Origin: JBHHYS01 sp046757645 | GTDB taxonomy: Bacteria; Acidobacteriota; Terriglobia; Acidiferrales; 2-02-FULL-67-57 | Assembly (NCBI GenBank): GCA_046757645.1 | Contig: JBHHYS010000009.1 | Location: 1-42,708, forward strand | Length of the DNA: 42,708 bases | Direction: 5' to 3' | Part shown: positions 1-7,559 of the stretch, one piece after another | Layout: every line of letters starts with the position of its first letter | How positions within the stretch are numbered: the stretch's first letter is position 1 | Position numbers and translations under genes: made by a program | The notes under the pieces: model-generated | Told to the model about the DNA's origin: nothing | What the model saw: the letters and a program-made list of their open reading frames with translations, nothing else | Database searches by the model: none

Positions 1-637
1 CCGAGATGGCTTTCTCCAGCCGCGCCCACTGGCGCTCGGTGCCTTGCCAGCCCAGCGCCAGCCAGCGGTAGAGGCGGCGGCGCCCGCCGCGCGTGCGGTC
101 GCGGAGCAACGCCAGGTCGGGAATCATCGGCAGGTAGAGGTAGGTGAGGCTCCCGAGCAGGTAGGCGGTGATGCAGGTGAAGTCCCAGAGCAGCGGCGAG
201 CGGAAGTTGGGCCAGACGCCGCGCTCGTTCGGGTAGGGAATGATCCAGTAGAAGAGCCAGGAGCGCCCCAGGTGGATGAGGATGAACACCGGGCCGATCA
301 TCAGGGCGAAGACGGTGATGGCTTCGGCGGCCCGGGTGATGGGATAGCGCCAGCGGGCGTGGGTCACCCGCAGGATGGCGGAGATGAGAGTGCCGGCGTG
401 GCTGATGCCGATCCAGAAGACAAAATTGATGATGTAGACGCCCCAGTATTGCGGCTGGTTGATCCCGGCTACCCCCATGCCGCGATAGACCTGCCAGCCC
501 CAGGCGAACAGCGCCCCGCCCATCAGCAACCCCAGCCCCGCCAGGGCCAGCTTGAAGCGCGGGCCTGTCACCCGGATGGGGCGCAGCAGGTCGCGCTCCA
601 ACTGTTCGTCGTTCGCTCGGGGCTGAGGGTCTGCCAT
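1..637 (-). CDS. NrfD/PsrC-family quinone-site membrane subunit (ActC/QrcD-like), 3' end beyond window
   Basis: Read on the minus strand from an ATG that lies one base past the preceding gene's stop, the frame is open to the window edge (about 212 codons), so the C-terminus is missing. The translation starts MADPQPRANDEQLERDLLRP and then gives strongly hydrophobic segments separated by motifs such as YWGVYIINFVFWIGISHAGT and FALMIGPVFILIHLGRSW, which are typical of NrfD/PsrC-type polytopic proteins. In alternative complex III (ActC) and Qrc (QrcD) this subunit binds menaquinol/quinone in the membrane and passes electrons to the iron-sulfur subunit. It is the last visible gene of the four-gene operon. 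Family certain; exact complex (Act, Qrc or Psr type) is inferred from the neighbours. Confidence 0.9.
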   Translation of the reverse strand, partial: MADPQPRANDEQLERDLLRPIRVTGPRFKLALAGLGLLMGGALFAWGWQVYRGMGVAGINQPQYWGVYIINFVFWIGISHAGTLISAILRVTHARWRYPITRAAEAITVFALMIGPVFILIHLGRSWLFYWIIPYPNERGVWPNFRSPLLWDFTCITAYLLGSLTYLYLPMIPDLALLRDRTRGGRRRLYRWLALGWQGTERQWARLEKAIS

Positions 638-638
638 T

Positions 639-1349
639 TCAGTCTTCCGGTTTCAGGTAGATGACGTGCGGCTGGGTGCCGAGCTCTTCGAGCAGGTGGA
701 AAGCCCGCCGGCTCTCCTTCAGGCGCGCCACCCGGCTCTCCGTGTCCTCCAGGTCGCCGAACACCAGCGCTTCGCTCGGGCAGGACTGCACACAGGCCGG
801 TTGGATCGCCCCATCGGGGATTTGGTACTCCCCGGTCGGCTTGCCCTCCGCACTGGCGGCGTCCTGGGCGACATCCCGGGCGCGGCGAATGCGCTGCACG
901 CAGAAGGAGCACTTCTCCATCACGCCCTTGCTGCGCAGGCTGACGTCGGGGTTCAGTTGCCGCTCCAGCGGCGGCTCCCAAACCGGGTCGAACCAGTTGA
1001 AGTAGCGCACCGTGTAGGGGCAGGCGTTGGCGCAAAAGCGGGTGCCGATGCAGCGGTTATAAATCTGGGCGTTCAAGCCCTCGGGGGTGTGGTAGGTCGC
1101 ATAGACCGGGCAGACCGGTTCGCAGGGCGCCTCCTGGCAGTGCTGGCAGAGCACCGGCATGAACCGCGTGCGCACGTTGGGGAACTCGCCTTCGTAGTAG
1201 CGCTCGATGCGAATCCAGTTGAACGCCCGGCCTTTGTTGCTCTCCTCTTCGCCCACCACGGGGAGGTTGTTTTCCGCGCGACAAGCCACCACACAGGCGC
1301 TGCAGCCGGTGCAGCGATCGATGTCAATCACCATTCCCCACTGGGGCAT
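639..1349 (-). CDS. Ferredoxin-like four-cluster iron-sulfur subunit (ActB C-terminal domain/QrcC-like)
   Basis: A 236-residue iron-sulfur electron-transfer subunit of the DmsB/PsrB type. Cysteine groups in order: CTGCSACVVAC near residue 13, CQHCQEAPCEPVC, CIGTRFCANAC, CSFC and ACVQSC, enough for four clusters. In the third group the usual second cysteine is Thr (CIGT rather than CIGC), a change seen in ActB-type proteins where one cluster is [3Fe-4S]. There is no signal peptide; such subunits are normally exported as partners of the TAT-bearing large subunit, here the gene just upstream (nine bases between them). The ActC-like gene follows with a single base between stop and start. Role: wire between the NrfD-like quinone subunit and the cytochrome. 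Confidence 0.92.
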   Translation of the reverse strand: MPQWGMVIDIDRCTGCSACVVACRAENNLPVVGEEESNKGRAFNWIRIERYYEGEFPNVRTRFMPVLCQHCQEAPCEPVCPVYATYHTPEGLNAQIYNRCIGTRFCANACPYTVRYFNWFDPVWEPPLERQLNPDVSLRSKGVMEKCSFCVQRIRRARDVAQDAASAEGKPTGEYQIPDGAIQPACVQSCPSEALVFGDLEDTESRVARLKESRRAFHLLEELGTQPHVIYLKPED

Positions 1350-1358
1350 GGCTGCCTC

Positions 1359-3581
1359 CTACGCTCGATAGACCTTCACGCGCGTCGCCGCCCAGGCGAG
1401 CGTGCGCATGGCCGCTTGGCGCTGGGGGACCACAATCGAGAAAACGTTGGCGCCGCGCTGGCGCGCATACCGCCCGGAGAACTCGTGCCCCTGACCCGCC
1501 GGGATGCTGACCACCGTAGGCGCCGCCCCGGGGAGGAGCTTGGCGCGCAGGCGCAGCTTGCCCTGGGGCGACTCCACCCAGACGAGCTCCCCGTCGCGGA
1601 TGCCCAGCTCAATCGCCGTCTTGGGGTTCAATTCCACCCACGAGGTCCACACCGTGCCGCTCATCGGCTCCGTCAGCTCTTGCAGCCAGGGCAAATGAGC
1701 GCTCGCGCCGTCCCCCAGAGCCAGATGCGCGAAGACGTGCAGATGAAAGGGGAACTCTGCGGGTTCGCCGGCGAAGGCGGCCTGCGCGGATTCGCGCGCC
1801 CCGGCTCCTCCCGCGGCCCGCGGGAATTCGAACTTGCCCGAGGCGGTGGCGAAAGCAAACGCCGGGTGCTTGTCGTCCCACCAGCCGCCGGCCTCGACCG
1901 CCCGGCTCCAGAACTCGCCGAAAGAATCGGCCCGGATCGAGCCCCGGCGGGCTTGCTGAAGCCCGCGCCAGCGCGTCTGCAAGAACGATTCGAAATTTTG
2001 CCAGGGCAGGCTCTTGGCGACCCGACCGCCCAGACGGCGCGCCAGCTCCAGCAAGACGTTGCCGCTCGCCCGGGTGTGGTCGAGCGGGGCGACCACCGGC
2101 GGACCCAGGGTGGCGGTGGCCACGCCGCTACCGGGTGCGGGGACGTCGTCGCTCCACCGTTCGAGAAAACTGGAGTCGGGCAGCACCAGGTCGGCGTACG
2201 CGGTGGTGTCGTCGAGGAAAGAGGAGAAGCTAGCGATGAAGGGAACTTTTTCCAGCGCTTGCCGCGTGGTCCTTCCGGGCAACTCATAGGCCGGGTTGGC
2301 GCCATAAAGCAGGAGCGCCTCGACGGAATAGGGCTCGCCGTGGAGAATCGCCTCCGGCAGGTCAGCGGGGTGCGGGGCCAGCGGCGGCCGCCGCGACGCC
2401 GGGCGCACCGCCGCCAGAGGCGTGAACGGCGGGGCCGGGTCGAAGAAAAGCCCGCCGGAATTCCCGTACGCGCCTACGAGAGCGTTCAAGGCATTCACCG
2501 CCAACGCGGCAAAGAGTCCGTGGGTGTGAGCCGTGGCGGCGTCACCCGCCAGCGCGAGCGCCGGGCGCTGCCGGGCGAACTCCCGCGCCAGCCGCTCGAT
2601 GCGCCTAGTTGGAACTCCGGTTGGCTCGCTGACCTGCGCGGGGGAAAACTCGGACAACACCCAGCGCTGGAATGCTTCGAAGCCGCGCGTGTGCCGGGCA
2701 ATGAAGTCGCGATCCTGGAGCTCTTCGCGGAGAATCACGTGCGCGAAGGCCAATGCCAGGTGCGCTTCGGTGCCGGGCGGGACGTACACCCACTCGTCGG
2801 CATTCGCGGCGGTGAGCGAGAGCCGCGGCTCCACCTGCACGAACCGGCCGCGCATGCCGGGGCGGCCCTGGCGGAAGTGCCCGAAGCCGCGGGCCATGCG
2901 CACCGGCGAACGCCCCGCTTCCAGGAAAGCGGCGCTGAAGCTGAGCAGGTAGTTGGCGTTTTCGAGATCGACCCCCACAAACGCCCGGTGGCCGGTGGTG
3001 CGCCGGTTCGCTTCGAGGAGCACTTCGTCGGAGAACGGCTGGTAAGAGAACAGGTTCGGTGAGCGGTAGGCCCGGAAGAAGTGCTCGAACAGAACGGCCA
3101 GGCTGCCGCGCAGCGGCCGCGTCCAGCCCAGCACTGTGTGCGCTTGGCCGGCGGCGCCCAGGCCGCCCAGCTTTTCGGCCAGCTCCGCGAGCGCCTCCTC
3201 CCAAGAGATGGCGGTAAATTCTCCCCGCCCGCGGGTGCCGGTGCGTCGCAGGGGCGTGCGCACGCGATCGGGGTGGTAGAGCACCTGCACGCCCGCCGGG
3301 CCGCGCGCGCAGAGGCGGCCGCGGTTGACGGGATGGGCGGGATTGCCCTCGAGCTTCTTGGCATCGCCGCCCACGGTGCGAACCAGCACCCCGCAGCCCC
3401 CCGGGCAGAGTACGCACACGCTGGCGTGCCACTGTTCCTCCCACGGCGGCTGCTTGGGGTCGTTGACGATGGAGGTGACCGTCTGCCGGGCCGAGCGGCC
3501 GCAGGCGGCCAACGCCGCCGCGCCGCCGCCCACCAGCGCGCTCAACTTCACGAAATCCCGGCGCGTGAGTGAATCGCTCAT
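1359..3581 (-). CDS. Molybdopterin-oxidoreductase-like large subunit with TAT lipoprotein signal (ActB N-terminal domain/QrcB-like)
   Basis: 740 residues. The N-terminus carries a twin-arginine motif (TRRDFVKLSALVGG) followed by a lipobox-like LAAC with Cys27, so the protein is probably exported folded and may be lipid-anchored. A complete N-terminal cluster motif is present: C56-x2-C59-x3-C63-x27-C91, followed by ARGPAGVQVLYHPDRV, as in Mo/W-bisMGD enzymes. In the region where the metal-ligating Cys/Sec/Ser normally sits (around YQPFSDEVLLEANRRTTGHR) I see no obvious ligand. This agrees with ActB/QrcB, which are known to lack molybdenum, but I cannot prove absence without an alignment. Gene order cytochrome - large subunit - FeS - NrfD is that of qrcABCD; in classical actABC the large and FeS parts are fused. 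Confidence 0.88.
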   Translation of the reverse strand: MSDSLTRRDFVKLSALVGGGAAALAACGRSARQTVTSIVNDPKQPPWEEQWHASVCVLCPGGCGVLVRTVGGDAKKLEGNPAHPVNRGRLCARGPAGVQVLYHPDRVRTPLRRTGTRGRGEFTAISWEEALAELAEKLGGLGAAGQAHTVLGWTRPLRGSLAVLFEHFFRAYRSPNLFSYQPFSDEVLLEANRRTTGHRAFVGVDLENANYLLSFSAAFLEAGRSPVRMARGFGHFRQGRPGMRGRFVQVEPRLSLTAANADEWVYVPPGTEAHLALAFAHVILREELQDRDFIARHTRGFEAFQRWVLSEFSPAQVSEPTGVPTRRIERLAREFARQRPALALAGDAATAHTHGLFAALAVNALNALVGAYGNSGGLFFDPAPPFTPLAAVRPASRRPPLAPHPADLPEAILHGEPYSVEALLLYGANPAYELPGRTTRQALEKVPFIASFSSFLDDTTAYADLVLPDSSFLERWSDDVPAPGSGVATATLGPPVVAPLDHTRASGNVLLELARRLGGRVAKSLPWQNFESFLQTRWRGLQQARRGSIRADSFGEFWSRAVEAGGWWDDKHPAFAFATASGKFEFPRAAGGAGARESAQAAFAGEPAEFPFHLHVFAHLALGDGASAHLPWLQELTEPMSGTVWTSWVELNPKTAIELGIRDGELVWVESPQGKLRLRAKLLPGAAPTVVSIPAGQGHEFSGRYARQRGANVFSIVVPQRQAAMRTLAWAATRVKVYRA

Positions 3582-3585
3582 CCGT

Positions 3586-4098
3586 TCACTTGTGACAGGT
3601 CAGGCAATCGGTGGGCGCGCCCCGCTGTTGGTGGCAGGCCAGGCAACTGCCCATGGTGTGGTTGACCTCCAGCCGCGCCGCGGCCATCCGGGTCAGGTCG
3701 CCGTGGCATTCCTGACACTCGATGCCTGCCCGGACGTGGCGCTTGTGGCTGAAGTAGACGAACGCCGGGAGCCGATAGACCTGCTGCCAGGGGACCGGCC
3801 GGCCTTGTTCCCGATAGCTACGCAGTTTCCGGATTTCCGGGTGATCGGGAAGAATACCCATATGGCAGAGCAGGCACCCTTGGGCGGAGGGTATCCCCGC
3901 CCGGGTGCTGCGGTTGGCGGTGGTGTGGCAGAAAAGGCAGTCGAGGCGGGCGCGCTCTTCAACATGGGTGCGGTGGTTGAACGCGATGGGTTGCGCCGGC
4001 GGGCCCGAAGGGCCGCGGGTGAGTGCCAGCAGCCCCCCGGCCACCAGTGCGGCGCCCCCCAGCAAAGCGATCCCAATGACTTTGTATCCGCGCCTCAC
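3586..4098 (-). CDS. Membrane-anchored pentaheme cytochrome c (ActA/QrcA-like)
   Basis: 170 residues with one N-terminal transmembrane segment (about residues 8-26) acting as an uncleaved anchor, then five CxxCH sites: CLFCH (54), CLLCH (75), CQECH, CLACH and the C-terminal CLTCH. Additional histidines (NHRTH, FSHKRHV, VNHTMG) are positioned as distal ligands, as in class III/cytochrome c7-like folds. ActA is pentaheme and QrcA hexaheme, so the count favours Act. First gene of the operon; four bases separate it from the large-subunit gene. The start is GTG with only a weak, very close purine stretch upstream, so the exact start is less certain than the gene. Probable role: passing electrons from the quinol-oxidising core to, or from, periplasmic carriers. 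Confidence 0.9.
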   Translation of the reverse strand: MRRGYKVIGIALLGGAALVAGGLLALTRGPSGPPAQPIAFNHRTHVEERARLDCLFCHTTANRSTRAGIPSAQGCLLCHMGILPDHPEIRKLRSYREQGRPVPWQQVYRLPAFVYFSHKRHVRAGIECQECHGDLTRMAAARLEVNHTMGSCLACHQQRGAPTDCLTCHK

Positions 4099-4582
4099 CT
4101 CTTTGCAGCTCGATCGGGGAGGTCTAAGCCATGCCCCTCATCGGGATTTCTTCCCAGGAATTGCCCGGCTGCCGTCCCAGCCTGTCGGAGATAATTTTGT
4201 TCTCCTTGAGAGTGCCGGTGGCGCCCCCGGTCTGCCGGGGGGATTCGGTGAACCTCCGCGGGAGGCTTCCAAGAGTCGGGAGCGGTTCTGGCCAATTTCC
4301 CCCCAACCATTTCAGACTTCAGAGAGTTCCCTAATGGTGGTTTCGATGTTCGACGCGGTGGGTTTGATGCAACTTTTTCCGGCGGACAACCCGGCCCAAC
4401 CCGCTGCGGCTCGGCGTGAGCAAGGCGCGGCCCAGCTCAGGTGGGGGTGGAGCGGAAATAGGCCAGCGGAAGGGCCGGGCAGCGAAGCCTCGCTTCCTGG
4501 ATGAGGTCAGCCCGTCGCCAATGGGCTGAAGACGCAGATGCTGAATCGAATCCTTGCGCACAACTTCCCGGAGGACAGTTGG
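4099..4582. other. 484-base intergenic stretch between bcrD and the Act/Qrc-like operon
   Basis: No protein-like frame on either strand and no tRNA-like fold. Since both flanking operons run on the minus strand, this must hold the end of the bcr transcript and the promoter of the cytochrome-complex operon. A perfect seven-pair hairpin with a TCTG loop lies at 4224-4241 but has no T-run. I did not find a sigma-54 element or a convincing -35/-10 pair. Confidence 0.5.
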
Positions 4583-5419
4583 CTACGCCTCGGCACCCTC
4601 GCGGCTCTCCCGGGGGAGGCTGACGGCGCTCTTTTGCAGGCGCTGCCACCGCTGCCGGGCCAGCAGGGCGGCCCCCAGCGCCCCGGCGTACTCCGAGTGC
4701 GCACTGACGTTCAAGCGAGTGCCCAGGCGTTCCTCGAGAGCGCGCACCATGCCGCGGTTCTTGGTGACGCCACCGGTGAGAGTAATCTCGGGCTGCGCCC
4801 CCACTTGGCGCACCAGCGCCACCAGGCGCTCGCTGATGGAGTTGTGCGCACCCCGCAGGATGTCTTCCACCGCTTTGCCGGCGGTGACGTGGTTGATGAC
4901 CTCGCTTTCCGCCAGCACCGCGCAGATGCTGGAGATGGGCTGCGGGTCACGGGAGCGCAGCGAGAGTTCGCCCACCTGTTCCAGGTCGATTTCGAGCGAC
5001 CTCGCCACGCGCTCCAGGAAGCGCCCCGCGCCCGAGGCGCAGCGGTCATTCATTCGAAAGGCCACCACCCGGCCGCTGGCGGCGATGCGCAGGGCGCGGG
5101 AGTTCATCGCCCCGATGTCGAGCACGGTGCGCGTCCCCGGAAACAGCCACCGCGCCCCCATCGCATGACAGGTCATCTCGGTGATCTGAATCTGCCGGAA
5201 GAGAACCCGGTAGCGGCCGTAGCCGGTGCTGGCGATATAGACAATCTGCTCGGGCTTCACTCGGTGGCGCTCGCAGAGCTCCTGCAGGGTGCTCTCGGCG
5301 GCTTGCTCCAACCGCGCCCCGGTTTCCCGCCGGGCCCGGCGCTGCACCCGGCCGTGCTCGTCCAGCAACAGGGCGCGGGTGGTGCGCGCGCCCACGTCAA
5401 TCCCCACCACGTAGCTCAC
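4583..5419 (-). CDS. bcrD: Benzoyl-CoA reductase ATPase-type subunit D (BcrD/BadG/BzdQ-like)
   Basis: 278 residues of the ASKHA acyl-CoA dehydratase-activase family. Motifs: N-terminal DVGARTTRALLLD phosphate loop, STGYGRYRVLFRQIQITE, the loop DIGAMNSRAL in place of the canonical DMGGQDTKA, cluster-binding MNDRCASGAGRFLE, and TGGVTKNRGMVRALEE. The altered second phosphate motif separates D-type from A-type subunits. With BcrA it forms the ATP-hydrolysing electron activator of class I benzoyl-CoA reductase, bridged by a [4Fe-4S] cluster held by the conserved Cys. GTG start one base after the bcrA stop, indicating translational coupling. The presence of two different ATPase subunits favours benzoyl-CoA reductase over 2-hydroxyacyl-CoA dehydratase, which uses a homodimer. 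Confidence 0.88.
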   Translation of the reverse strand: MSYVVGIDVGARTTRALLLDEHGRVQRRARRETGARLEQAAESTLQELCERHRVKPEQIVYIASTGYGRYRVLFRQIQITEMTCHAMGARWLFPGTRTVLDIGAMNSRALRIAASGRVVAFRMNDRCASGAGRFLERVARSLEIDLEQVGELSLRSRDPQPISSICAVLAESEVINHVTAGKAVEDILRGAHNSISERLVALVRQVGAQPEITLTGGVTKNRGMVRALEERLGTRLNVSAHSEYAGALGAALLARQRWQRLQKSAVSLPRESREGAEA

Positions 5420-5420
5420 C

Positions 5421-6263
5421 TCAGCTCCCTCCCCCGAGTGGGCGGGCGCCGGCGCCAGAGTTGTTTCTTCGATTTCCCACCTCGCCGTGGGCGGCGCGCT
5501 CCCAGGCGAACAGGGCCGCGCCGATGGCGCCCGTGTACTGTGACTCCGGGGCCACGTTCAGCTTGAGCTTGAGTCGTTCTTCGAGCGCCCGGACCATCCC
5601 GGGGTTGCGCGCCACGCCGCCGGTGAAGGTGATTTCTTCTTCCAGGCCCACGCGGCGCAACAGCGCCACGCTGCGCCCGGCGATGGCGGTGTGCACCCCG
5701 GCCAGGATGTCTTCCACCCGGCACCCCCGGGCCAAGTGCATCACAATCTCTTGCTCGACGAAGACCGTGCAGACATTGGTGATTTTCAGGGGCTTCTTGG
5801 CTTCCGCCGATACGCTGCCCAGCTCCTCCAGTTCCAGCCCCAGCACTTGAGCCGCCGCCACCAGAAAGCGCCCGGTACCGGCGGCGCATTTGTCGTTCAT
5901 GGCGAAATCTTTGACCTCAGCGCTTTCGCTCACTCGGATGGCCTTGGTGTCCTGCCCGCCCATGTCCAGGATGGTATGGGTGCGAGGAAAGAGAAAGCAG
6001 GCGCCTTTGGCGTGGCAACTGATCTCGGTGATCTGCACGTCCCCGAATGGCACCCGGTAGCGCCCGTAGCCGGTGCCCACGGTGAAGCTGACGTCCCATG
6101 CCTCCAGCCCCGCCTGCCCCAGCGCTTCCTTGAAGGCGCATTCGGCGGCGCGCACTACGTTGGCGCCGGTGTCCATCAAACTCCGCCCGCGCACTTGCCG
6201 GTTCTCGTCCAGGAGGACGGCCTTGGTGGTGGTGGACCCGACGTCCACGCCAGCTACCAGCAT
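5421..6263 (-). CDS. bcrA: Benzoyl-CoA reductase ATPase-type subunit A (BcrA/BadF/BzdP-like)
   Basis: 280 residues, ASKHA fold. All expected motifs are canonical: DVGSTTTKAVLLDE, GTGYGRYRVPFGDVQITE, DMGGQDTKAIRV, the cluster loop MNDKCAAGTGRFL, and TGGVARNPGMVRALEERL. Its role is ATP-driven low-potential electron transfer into the BcrBC catalytic module. At 280 residues it lacks the extension of Thauera/Rhodopseudomonas BcrA/BadF (around 440 residues), so it resembles the shorter Azoarcus-type BzdP. ATG start with GAGGAGG about ten bases upstream. Order C-B-A-D matches the bcr/bzd operons. The C-terminal tail (about 25 residues, Gly/Asn/Arg-rich) is not family-like and may be disordered. Confidence 0.9.
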   Translation of the reverse strand: MLVAGVDVGSTTTKAVLLDENRQVRGRSLMDTGANVVRAAECAFKEALGQAGLEAWDVSFTVGTGYGRYRVPFGDVQITEISCHAKGACFLFPRTHTILDMGGQDTKAIRVSESAEVKDFAMNDKCAAGTGRFLVAAAQVLGLELEELGSVSAEAKKPLKITNVCTVFVEQEIVMHLARGCRVEDILAGVHTAIAGRSVALLRRVGLEEEITFTGGVARNPGMVRALEERLKLKLNVAPESQYTGAIGAALFAWERAAHGEVGNRRNNSGAGARPLGGGS

Positions 6264-6278
6264 GCGGGGTTTCCTCCT

Positions 6279-7550
6279 CTAGGCCGCGGGGCCCGAACGG
6301 GTCGAGGCCAAGCGGCGATGTTCGAGCGACTCAAAAAAGGCGTCGATGCGGTTGCGGATCTGGGCTTCGGAAAAGTAGCGCGGGTCCGCCAGGTCGGATT
6401 CCACGAACAGGGTGGGGAGGTTGAGGTCCTTGGTGAAGTACTCGCGCACGTCGGCCTGGCCGACGGAGAAGGCCCGGCAGCTCTTCACCGAGTGGATCAC
6501 CAGCGCGTCGGCGTGATAGTCGTTGACGTAGCGTTCCAGCATCCGCCGCCGCAGTGTCCAGTCCCAGTTCGTGTAGCAGTTCACCGCGTACTCGGCCAAG
6601 CTTTCCAGGGGTCGGGTGGGGTCGTGGCGCAGGCCGAAGTCCCAGATGCCCCCCACCTTGGAGTAGGTGGAGGCCACGCAGCACACGCCCCAGCGTTTGA
6701 ACAGCTCCCAAAAGTTGCGGAAGTGCGGCCAGGGCGGCGGCCCTTCCAGCACCACCCGGAAACGCTCTTCGCTCACCGGGCCGATTTTGTACTCGATCCG
6801 CTCCGCGATTTCCTTCCAGGCGGCTTCGTAGTAGTCCACGCACTCGCGCGTGCCCCGCAGCACGTAGATGGGGGCCATGAAGAAGACGGCTTCGAAGAAG
6901 GCATCGAAAGGCGAGGGGCAGTGTTGGGCGGACTGCAGGATGCGCACCCAGAAGTCTTCGGCGGCGCGCGAGTGGATGAGCGACTGGCTGAGGCGGTCGA
7001 GGTCGAAGGGCTGGCCGGTGATCTCCGCGCAAACCGTGGCCAGTTGCTCGAGTTGCGCCACGACGTAGTGGAGGTCCTCCGGGCGCTGGGTTTCGCCGGT
7101 GCGTCGATAGGGGACGTCCAGCAGGAAGAGCCGCGCCCCGTAGAGTTCCGCCAGCGCCTCGAACCACTTGATGTAGGTGTTGCAGCCCGAGTAGGTGCAG
7201 ACCAGCAGGTCGGGTTTGGGCAGGGTGCCGAAGGGGCCGCGGTTGCCGCTGGTGGCCAGGCCGATGTCATTCTTGACGTAGCCGCAAACGTCGGAGGAGT
7301 AGCCCAGGTCTTCGGCCTTGAGGATGAAGTCGCCCGCCACTTTCTTGATCCCACACTGCAGGGCATTGACCTCGGGGAAGACCAGCTCGAAGCCGAAGCT
7401 GCGCAGCAATTCGGCGATGTTGCCGCTGATGAAGAGATAGGCCACCGGGGTGCCCGCCCGGGGGGCGTTCTCCAGGCGCTGATACCACTCCCCCAACAGC
7501 TTTTTCTGCAGGTCGCGTCCGATGCCCTGATATTGGTAGCCGCGGGCCAT
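6279..7550 (-). CDS. bcrB: Benzoyl-CoA reductase catalytic subunit B (BcrB/BadE/BzdO-like)
   Basis: 423 residues of the HgdB/2-hydroxyacyl-CoA dehydratase family. Cysteines that look cluster-binding occur in VCTYSGCNTYIKWFEALAE, in GVCCVASTYSKVGG and in SVKSCRAFSVGQADV; the last block and the C-terminal LPTLFVESDLADPRYFSE are typical of this family. With BcrC it forms the module that binds benzoyl-CoA and dearomatises the ring. A GAGGGAG ribosome site overlaps the bcrC stop region, so the genes are coupled. Length is close to that of known BcrB proteins. Substrate (benzoyl-CoA versus methyl- or hydroxy-benzoyl-CoA) cannot be read from sequence. Confidence 0.9.
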   Translation of the reverse strand: MARGYQYQGIGRDLQKKLLGEWYQRLENAPRAGTPVAYLFISGNIAELLRSFGFELVFPEVNALQCGIKKVAGDFILKAEDLGYSSDVCGYVKNDIGLATSGNRGPFGTLPKPDLLVCTYSGCNTYIKWFEALAELYGARLFLLDVPYRRTGETQRPEDLHYVVAQLEQLATVCAEITGQPFDLDRLSQSLIHSRAAEDFWVRILQSAQHCPSPFDAFFEAVFFMAPIYVLRGTRECVDYYEAAWKEIAERIEYKIGPVSEERFRVVLEGPPPWPHFRNFWELFKRWGVCCVASTYSKVGGIWDFGLRHDPTRPLESLAEYAVNCYTNWDWTLRRRMLERYVNDYHADALVIHSVKSCRAFSVGQADVREYFTKDLNLPTLFVESDLADPRYFSEAQIRNRIDAFFESLEHRRLASTRSGPAA

Positions 7551-7559
7551 TACACTCCC

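Noticed and set aside
666..3062. Long open frame antisense to the molybdopterin-like subunit
   Set aside because: High GC keeps the opposite strand open; composition is Arg/Gly/Ala-rich with no recognisable motif, while the minus-strand frame is a clear family member.
4224..4241. Perfect hairpin as transcription terminator of the bcr operon
   Set aside because: No T-run on either side; left as structure within an intergenic stretch.
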